From assembly GCA_005881355.1 (NCBI GenBank), contig VBDM01000097.1:1-5711 (forward strand): 5,711 nucleotides of DNA, written 5' to 3'. Below, piece by piece: positions 1-5,711 of this stretch. The position numbers were made by a program, and so were the translations under genes. How positions within the stretch are numbered: position 1 is the first letter of the stretch; every line of letters starts with the position of its first letter. The notes under the pieces were generated by a model. The model was not told the DNA's origin, searched no databases, and worked only from the letters and a program-made list of their open reading frames with translations. This stretch comes from Betaproteobacteria bacterium. Its GTDB lineage: Bacteria > Pseudomonadota > Gammaproteobacteria > Burkholderiales > SG8-39.

Positions 1-515
1 TGCCCGGCGCCGATCAAGAGCAGGCGCCAGCGCGGGCCGTGCACGGTTTTCAGGATTCTGCCGTCGAACTCGAGCAGATCCGACCATTTGCCCGGCTCCA
101 GGCGCACTCTGCCGGTTTCCATGTCGAGAAAACGCGCGGAAAGCTCTTGGCGCTCGATCACTCCCAAGAGGTCCTTCAATTTCGATTCCTTGGTCACCGG
201 CTCCAGCACGATCTGCAGCGTCCCTCCGCAGGGAAGCCCGTAGCGCGTCGCCTGCTCCTGGGTCACGCCGTAGGTCGTGACCTCGGGCTTGTCCGCGGCG
301 ATGGCCTTCGCCTTGACCTTGTCGATCAGATCGTCCTCGACGCAGCCGCCGGAAACCGAGCCCATCACCTGGCCGTCGTCGCGGATGACGAGCATCGCGC
401 CCACCGGGCGCGGCGCCGAGCCCCAGGTGTGCACCACGGTGCCCAATGTGGCGCGGTGGCCGCTTTCCGTCCATTTCAGTGCGCTGCGCACTACTTCAAG
501 ATCGACGCTGTCCAC
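1..515 (-). CDS. xdhC: XdhC/CoxI-family molybdenum cofactor maturation protein (3' end outside window)
   Basis: Translating the minus strand from GTG at 515 gives 171 residues before the window edge. Residues 15-105 match the XdhC/CoxI N-terminal domain: TWGSAPRPVGAM (30-41), SGGCVED (55-61, Cys58), YGVT (82-85) and GLPCGG (93-98, Cys96). Residues 164-171 (RLLLIGAG) look like the first strand and glycine turn of the C-terminal Rossmann domain, so about half the usual protein is missing to the left. Family members bind sulfurated molybdenum cofactor in the cytoplasm and hand it to xanthine dehydrogenase or CO dehydrogenase-type hydroxylases. The start is chosen because AAGGA (minus strand, 526-522) sits 6 nt upstream, and the frame has a stop at 563-561 with no better start. 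It is divergent from the coxSLM operon, its likely client. It could equally be named coxF or coxI. Confidence 0.9.
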   Translation of the reverse strand, partial: MDSVDLEVVRSALKWTESGHRATLGTVVHTWGSAPRPVGAMLVIRDDGQVMGSVSGGCVEDDLIDKVKAKAIAADKPEVTTYGVTQEQATRYGLPCGGTLQIVLEPVTKESKLKDLLGVIERQELSARFLDMETGRVRLEPGKWSDLLEFDGRILKTVHGPRWRLLLIGAG

Positions 516-521
516 GGGAAA

Positions 522-526
522 TCCTT
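522..526 (-). promoter_or_regulatory. Ribosome binding site of xdhC
   Basis: AAGGA on the minus strand lies 6 nt before GTG (515-513). It supports this non-ATG start, since the frame contains no ATG between its upstream stop and this point. Confidence 0.7.
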
Positions 527-570
527 GTCTCCGGCGAAGCTGCGGGAATATTACTGAATGCTAACAAACC

Positions 571-600
571 ATTATACGCAATAGCGTAGACCCCGCTTAA
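571..600 (-). promoter_or_regulatory. Candidate sigma70 promoter for xdhC
   Basis: On the minus strand a perfect TATAAT -10 lies at 576-571, with a weak -35 (TTAAGC, 600-595) 18 bp upstream. The predicted start of transcription near 565 would give a leader of about 50 nt before the GTG at 515. An overlapping alternative is TTGACC (611-606) with TACGCT (588-583) at 17 bp, which has a better -35 and a poorer -10. Inferred from consensus matches only. Confidence 0.5.
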
Positions 601-613
601 GGTTGGGTCAAGC
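595..613. promoter_or_regulatory. Possible LysR-type operator (T-N11-A palindrome)
   Basis: GCTT and AAGC are perfect inverted arms separated by 11 nt. If the arms are extended to 6 nt (GCTTAA / TCAAGC), five of six positions match. The spacing fits the T-N11-A core of LysR-family sites. The centre (about 604) is about 66 nt upstream of the transcription start predicted for the plus-strand promoter, which is the usual recognition-site position for LysR activators. It also covers the -35 of the xdhC promoter. Arms this short occur by chance, and no regulator gene lies in the window. Confidence 0.3.
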
Positions 614-634
614 GCGGGCGGATTCAAGCCGTGG

Positions 635-663
635 TTGATTGCGGTGCAAGCATGGTCTAGGAT
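635..663 (+). promoter_or_regulatory. Candidate sigma70 promoter for coxSLM
   Basis: TTGATT (635-640) and TAGGAT (658-663) are separated by 17 bp, and each matches four of six consensus positions. Transcription would begin near 670, leaving a leader of about 128 nt before the coxS start. Prediction from consensus and position only. Confidence 0.4.
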
Positions 664-783
664 TTCTTTCGATCCCATCGCCGCAAATTCCTGGACGCAC
701 AACTGTCTGTCGAGGAGGCTTTTTCGCCGACGAAATTCCGCAATTCCACCGAGCGCCACCGAAAAAGAGTCCAACTTTCACCG

Positions 784-789
784 AAGGAG
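784..789 (+). promoter_or_regulatory. Ribosome binding site of coxS
   Basis: AAGGAG lies 8 nt before ATG 798. It fixes the start at 798, although the frame stays open upstream to a TTG at 639. The 53 extra residues from that TTG do not resemble the family. Confidence 0.85.
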
Positions 790-797
790 CCCATACC

Positions 798-1271
798 ATG
801 ACCGTCAAGGTCTCCCTGACCGTCAACGGCAAACCCGCAAGCGCCGAGGTCGAAGAGCGCACGCTGCTCGTCAACTTCATCCGCGACAACCTGCGCCTGA
901 CCGGCACCCACGTCGGCTGCGACACCGCGCAGTGCGGCGCCTGCACCATCCACATGGACGGCCGCGCGGTGAAGTCGTGCAACATGCTGGCGATGCAAGC
1001 CGAGGGGGCCGAGCTCGTCACCATCGAAGGCATCGCCGAGGCGGACGGGACGCTCCACCCGATGCAGGAGGCATTCCGCCAGCACCATGGCCTGCAGTGC
1101 GGCTTCTGCACCCCCGGCATGGTGATGAGCGCGATCGACCTCGTGAAGAACTTCCCAAATCCCACGGAGGAGCAGATCCGCGAGCAGCTCGACGGGAACC
1201 TGTGTCGCTGCACCGGCTATCACAACATCGTGAAGGCGATCAAAGCCGCCTCCCAGACCATGAGGGGATGA
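798..1271 (+). CDS. coxS: CO dehydrogenase-like small subunit, [2Fe-2S] protein
   Basis: A 157-residue iron-sulfur subunit, the usual length for CoxS-type small chains. It carries electrons from the molybdenum site of the large subunit to FAD of the medium subunit in the cytoplasmic hydroxylase. The N-terminal plant-type ferredoxin domain has Cys41, Cys46, Cys49 and Cys61 (motif GCDTAQCGACT, 40-50). The C-terminal helical [2Fe-2S] domain has Cys101, Cys104, Cys136 and Cys138 (QCGFCTPGM, 100-108; LCRCTGYHNIV, 135-145). All eight ligands are present, so both clusters should form. It is the first gene of an S-L-M operon, and its TGA overlaps an in-frame ATG of coxL, suggesting coupled translation. 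The same fold occurs in xanthine, nicotinate and aldehyde oxidoreductases. The sequence is CO dehydrogenase-like, but the substrate cannot be read from this subunit. Confidence 0.95.
   Translation: MTVKVSLTVNGKPASAEVEERTLLVNFIRDNLRLTGTHVGCDTAQCGACTIHMDGRAVKSCNMLAMQAEGAELVTIEGIAEADGTLHPMQEAFRQHHGLQCGFCTPGMVMSAIDLVKNFPNPTEEQIREQLDGNLCRCTGYHNIVKAIKAASQTMRG
1262..1267 (+). promoter_or_regulatory. Ribosome binding site of coxL, inside the end of coxS
   Basis: GAGGGG ends 6 nt before ATG 1274 but directly abuts the alternative ATG 1268. Spacing therefore favours 1274 as the coxL start. Confidence 0.55.
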
Positions 1272-1273
1272 GC

Positions 1274-3636
<2,363 letters not shown>

Positions 3637-3637
<1 letters not shown>

Positions 3638-3641
3638 GGAG
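3637..3641 (+). promoter_or_regulatory. Ribosome binding site of coxM
   Basis: AGGAG overlaps the last base of the coxL stop codon and lies 6 nt before ATG 3648. Good spacing supports this start and tight coupling to coxL. Confidence 0.8.
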
Positions 3642-3647
3642 ACAGCG

Positions 3648-4445
3648 ATGTATTCATTCAACTACCAGAAAGCAAAATCCGTCGACGACGCGGTCAAAGT
3701 GATCGCGAAGAACGCGGAGGCCAAGCTGCTCGCCGGCGGGCAGAGCCTGATCGCGGCGATGAAGCTGCGGCTCGCGAAGCCCTCAGACCTCGTCGATCTC
3801 GGCACGGTCAAGGGCCTCTCCGGAATCAAGGCCGACAGCAAGGCCGTGACGATCGGCGCGATGACGCGCCACGCCGAAGTGGCGGCTTCCGCCGCGGTGA
3901 AGAAGGCGATCCCCGCGCTCGCGAGCCTCGCCGGCGGCATCGGCGACCGCATGGTGCGCAACATGGGAACGATCGGCGGATCGCTCGCCAACAACGACCC
4001 GGCCGCCGATTACCCCGCGGGAGCGCTCGGGCTCGGGGCGACCATCGTCACCAACAAGCGCAAGATCGCGGCCGACGATTTCTTCAAAGGGTTTTACGAG
4101 ACCGCGCTCGGCAAAAGCGAGATCATCACGCAGGTGTCGTTCCCGGTTCCGAGGCGCGCCGCGTACATGAAGTTCAAGAACCCGGCGTCGCGCTACGCGA
4201 TCGTCGGCGTGTTCGTCGCCGATTTCGGCTCGAGCGTGCGCGTGGCGGTGACCGGAGCCGGCGCGTGCGCGTTTCGCGTGGCGCAGATGGAAAAAGCGCT
4301 CGCCGCGAAGTTCGCGCCCGAGTCGGTGGCGGACATCAAGATTCCGGAGAAAGGACTGAATTCCGATTTGCACGCAAAAGCGGACTATCGGGCGCATCTC
4401 ATCACCGTAATGGCAAAGCGGGCGGTCGAAGCCGCGATGAAATAG
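3648..4445 (+). CDS. coxM: CO dehydrogenase-like medium subunit, FAD-binding
   Basis: A 265-residue flavoprotein subunit, slightly short of the roughly 280-290 common in the family but with both FAD signatures intact. These are AGGQS (29-33), in the first FAD subdomain, and TIGGS (108-112), within a conserved stretch running from GGIGDRMVRNMG to NNDPAADYP (96-123). SRYAIVGVFVA in the C-terminal third matches the CO dehydrogenase flavoprotein C-terminal domain. FAD here takes electrons from the CoxS clusters and passes them to a quinone or other acceptor. The gene starts 10 nt after the coxL stop and is last in the S-L-M operon, the order associated with form II clusters (form I is usually M-S-L). 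It is followed by a hairpin-rich gap and a strong terminator. Confidence 0.94.
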   Translation: MYSFNYQKAKSVDDAVKVIAKNAEAKLLAGGQSLIAAMKLRLAKPSDLVDLGTVKGLSGIKADSKAVTIGAMTRHAEVAASAAVKKAIPALASLAGGIGDRMVRNMGTIGGSLANNDPAADYPAGALGLGATIVTNKRKIAADDFFKGFYETALGKSEIITQVSFPVPRRAAYMKFKNPASRYAIVGVFVADFGSSVRVAVTGAGACAFRVAQMEKALAAKFAPESVADIKIPEKGLNSDLHAKADYRAHLITVMAKRAVEAAMK

Positions 4446-4450
4446 AACAT

Positions 4451-4566
4451 CCGGGAGTCCCCGGTTCCCGGGGCCCGCACGCCGTCCTCGTGGCGGCGTG
4501 AACAGTCGGGGATCAAATTCTCCCGGACCCGATCTCGAGGGTTGATCGCCTCGAGGGGGATCCCCG
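4451..4566. repeat. Cluster of inverted repeats in the coxM-coxD gap
   Basis: Five inverted pairs are visible: CCGGGAG (4451-4457) with CTCCCGG (4520-4526); CCCCGG (4459-4464) with CCGGGG (4468-4473); CACGCCG (4478-4484) with CGGCGTG (4494-4500); CGGGGATC (4507-4514) with GATCCCCG (4559-4566); and CTCGAGG (4534-4540) with CCTCGAG (4549-4555), nested inside the fourth. The first and fourth pairs interlock, so not all can form at once. None is followed by a T run. It could be an RNA-stabilising 3' structure for the coxSLM message, or a dispersed palindromic repeat. No open frame here looks like a gene. Confidence 0.6.
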
Positions 4567-4570
4567 CCGG

Positions 4571-4604
4571 CCCTCCCCCAAATTCCCTTGGGGGAGGGTT
4601 TTTT
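4571..4604 (+). terminator. Strong intrinsic terminator after coxM
   Basis: A perfect 11-bp stem, CCCTCCCCCAA (4571-4581) with TTGGGGGAGGG (4588-4598), encloses a 6-nt loop and is followed at once by six T (4599-4604). There is no T run on the other strand, so it works in the plus direction only. It should end the coxSLM transcript and separate it from coxD. Confidence 0.9.
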
Positions 4605-4617
4605 AACGCCCAGATGG

Positions 4618-4623
4618 CATAAT
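4618..4623 (+). promoter_or_regulatory. Candidate -10 element for coxD, possibly leaderless
   Basis: CATAAT matches TATAAT at five of six positions and ends 6 nt before the A of ATG 4630, so transcription would start at or near the start codon. There is no clear ribosome binding site before that ATG. No convincing -35 is seen; the T run of the terminator occupies 4599-4604. Inferred from position. Confidence 0.4.
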
Positions 4624-4629
4624 TCGCGA

Positions 4630-5538
4630 ATGAGCGCCCTCCCCAAGTCCATCGACGATACCCTCGCGCTGCTCGCGCGCGCCGACTACGTCGCCGAGCG
4701 CAGCCTCGCCACGGCGGTCTTTCTCGCTCTCAAAATGGGCCGGCCGCTGTTCCTCGAAGGCGAGGCCGGCGTCGGCAAGACCGAAATCGCGAAGGTTCTG
4801 TCCGGCGGCCTCGGCCGGACGCTGGTGCGCCTGCAGTGCTACGAAGGCCTCGACATCGCCTCGGCCGTATACGAATGGAATTATTCGCGCCAGATGATCG
4901 AAATCAGGCTTGCGGAATCGCAGGGGGTTTCCCGCGATGCCGTCGCCAAGGACATCTTTTCCGAGCGCTTCCTCGTCAAGCGGCCGCTGATGCAGGCGCT
5001 CGAGGGCGCTCAGGGCGCCGCGCCCGTGCTGCTGATCGACGAGCTGGACCGCACCGACGAGCCGTTCGAAGCCTACCTCCTGGAAGTGCTGTCGGATTTC
5101 CAGATCACGATCCCCGAGATCGGCACCGTGAAGGCCAAGGAGCCGCCCATCGTCGTGCTCACCTCCAACCGTACGCGCGAGATCCATGACGCCATCAAGC
5201 GGCGCTGTTTCTACCACTGGGTGGATTACCCGGATGCCGTGCGCGAGCTCGAGATCCTGAAGCGCAAGGCGCCGGAAGCCTCCGAGAAGCTGTCGCGCGA
5301 AGTCGTGGCCTTCGTGCAGCGCCTGCGCAAGATGGATCTCTTCAAGCTGCCCGGCGTCGCCGAGACCATCGACTGGTCGAAGGCGCTGGTCGCGCTCGAC
5401 AAGATGGCGCTCGACCCCCAGACCGTCAACGATACGCTCGGCGCCCTGCTCAAGTACCAGGACGACATCACGCGGGTCCGGGGCAGCGAAGCCGAGAAGC
5501 TGCTCGCGGAAGTCAGGGCGGAGCTCGCAGCCGCCTAG
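4630..5538 (+). CDS. coxD: MoxR-type AAA+ ATPase, CoxD-like
   Basis: A 302-residue cytoplasmic AAA+ ATPase of the MoxR class. Walker A is GEAGVGKT (44-51), Walker B is VLLIDE (133-138), sensor 1 is TSN (178-180), and a likely arginine finger lies in KRRCFYHW (190-197). The C-terminal part is the usual helical lid. In the form I CO dehydrogenase system, CoxD acts as a chaperone-like ATPase that helps build the sulfurated, copper-containing active site. By context the role here would be maturation of the CoxSLM enzyme. The start is ATG 4630; an upstream in-frame TTG at 4588 lies within the terminator stem and is implausible. The gene is cut off from coxM by that terminator and appears to have its own promoter. 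A VWA-domain coxE, the frequent partner, does not follow directly; ccmA does. It could be another MoxR paralogue, but proximity favours CoxD. Confidence 0.9.
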   Translation: MSALPKSIDDTLALLARADYVAERSLATAVFLALKMGRPLFLEGEAGVGKTEIAKVLSGGLGRTLVRLQCYEGLDIASAVYEWNYSRQMIEIRLAESQGVSRDAVAKDIFSERFLVKRPLMQALEGAQGAAPVLLIDELDRTDEPFEAYLLEVLSDFQITIPEIGTVKAKEPPIVVLTSNRTREIHDAIKRRCFYHWVDYPDAVRELEILKRKAPEASEKLSREVVAFVQRLRKMDLFKLPGVAETIDWSKALVALDKMALDPQTVNDTLGALLKYQDDITRVRGSEAEKLLAEVRAELAAA

Positions 5539-5547
5539 ATCGCCGCG

Positions 5548-5711
5548 GTGGAAAAGATTTCGGGAATCCCCTCGCTCGAGGCGGTCGATCTCCGGTGCAC
5601 GCGCGGCGAGCGCACATTGTTCGATGGCCTGGGCTTCGCGCTGCGCGGCGGCGAGCTGTTGCGCGTCGGCGGGGCCAACGGCTCCGGCAAGACCAGCCTC
5701 CTGCGCATCGC
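5548..5711 (+). CDS. ccmA: Cytochrome c maturation heme exporter ATP-binding protein CcmA (5' part)
   Basis: 54 codons are visible before the right edge. The sequence reads LEAVDLRCTRGERTLFDGL (10-28), then ALRGGELLRVGGANGSG (31-47), closely matching the CcmA N-terminus, with Walker A GANGSGKT (42-49). CcmA is the cytoplasmic ATPase of the CcmABCD complex, which releases heme-loaded CcmE for cytochrome c assembly. GTG 5548 is the only usable start between the in-frame coxD stop (TAG 5536-5538) and the conserved region. No strong ribosome site precedes it, so it may be translated by re-initiation after coxD, 9 nt upstream. A full ccm operon probably continues to the right, which cannot be seen. 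Another ABC ATPase is possible but less likely given the ERTLF and GGELL pattern. Confidence 0.85.
   Translation, partial: MEKISGIPSLEAVDLRCTRGERTLFDGLGFALRGGELLRVGGANGSGKTSLLRI

Noticed and set aside
39..557. Plus-strand open frame opposite xdhC
   Set aside because: The minus strand gives clear XdhC motifs (SGGCVED, GLPCGG), so this frame is a shadow.
635..1273. Upstream extension of the coxL frame by 213 codons, across all of coxS
   Set aside because: The frame merely stays open. The translated extension has no family similarity, and the same DNA encodes CoxS with all eight cysteine ligands in another frame.
4588..4629. TTG start for coxD giving 14 extra residues
   Set aside because: The TTG lies in the right arm of the terminator stem, there is no ribosome site, and the family similarity starts after ATG 4630.
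3783..4652. Minus-strand open frame of 289 codons opposite coxM and across the terminator
   Set aside because: It runs through the coxM-coxD gap and terminator hairpin, has no recognisable domain, and lies opposite a conserved FAD subunit.

Overview
The window is high-GC DNA whose genes all match families common in Proteobacteria. The CcmA at the right edge points to a bacterium with system I cytochrome c maturation. Beta- or alphaproteobacterial origin is my inference; nothing here fixes the genus. The core is an aerobic carbon monoxide dehydrogenase-like molybdenum hydroxylase cluster of the form II type. It has no mobile elements, tRNA, rRNA or CRISPR.

Layout: (1) 1-515, minus strand: 5' part of an XdhC/CoxI-family molybdenum cofactor chaperone, running off the left edge. 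(2) 516-797: divergent control region with candidate promoters in both directions and a LysR-like T-N11-A palindrome; the rest of it shows no gene. (3) 798-4445, plus strand: a tight three-gene operon in the order small [2Fe-2S] subunit (coxS), large molybdopterin subunit (coxL) and medium FAD subunit (coxM). Both junctions are near-zero or overlapping. (4) 4446-4629: a non-coding gap packed with inverted repeats and ending in a strong intrinsic terminator. (5) 4630-5538, plus: a MoxR-type AAA+ ATPase (coxD), apparently with its own promoter and little or no leader. (6) 5548-5711, plus: start of ccmA, cut by the right edge.

How it works together: CoxS, CoxL and CoxM would form the (LMS)2 hydroxylase. 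Substrate is oxidised at Mo in CoxL, and electrons pass through two [2Fe-2S] clusters in CoxS to FAD in CoxM. XdhC and CoxD would serve cofactor delivery and active-site maturation. CoxL carries AYRGAGR in the active-site loop instead of the AYRCSFR of proven CO dehydrogenases, so the true substrate is open. The main points for a second look are the unresolved substrate, a CoxD kept beside an enzyme lacking the Cu-ligand cysteine, ccmA following coxD where coxE is often found, the hairpin-rich gap, and the divergent control region. I did not find a wholly new system.
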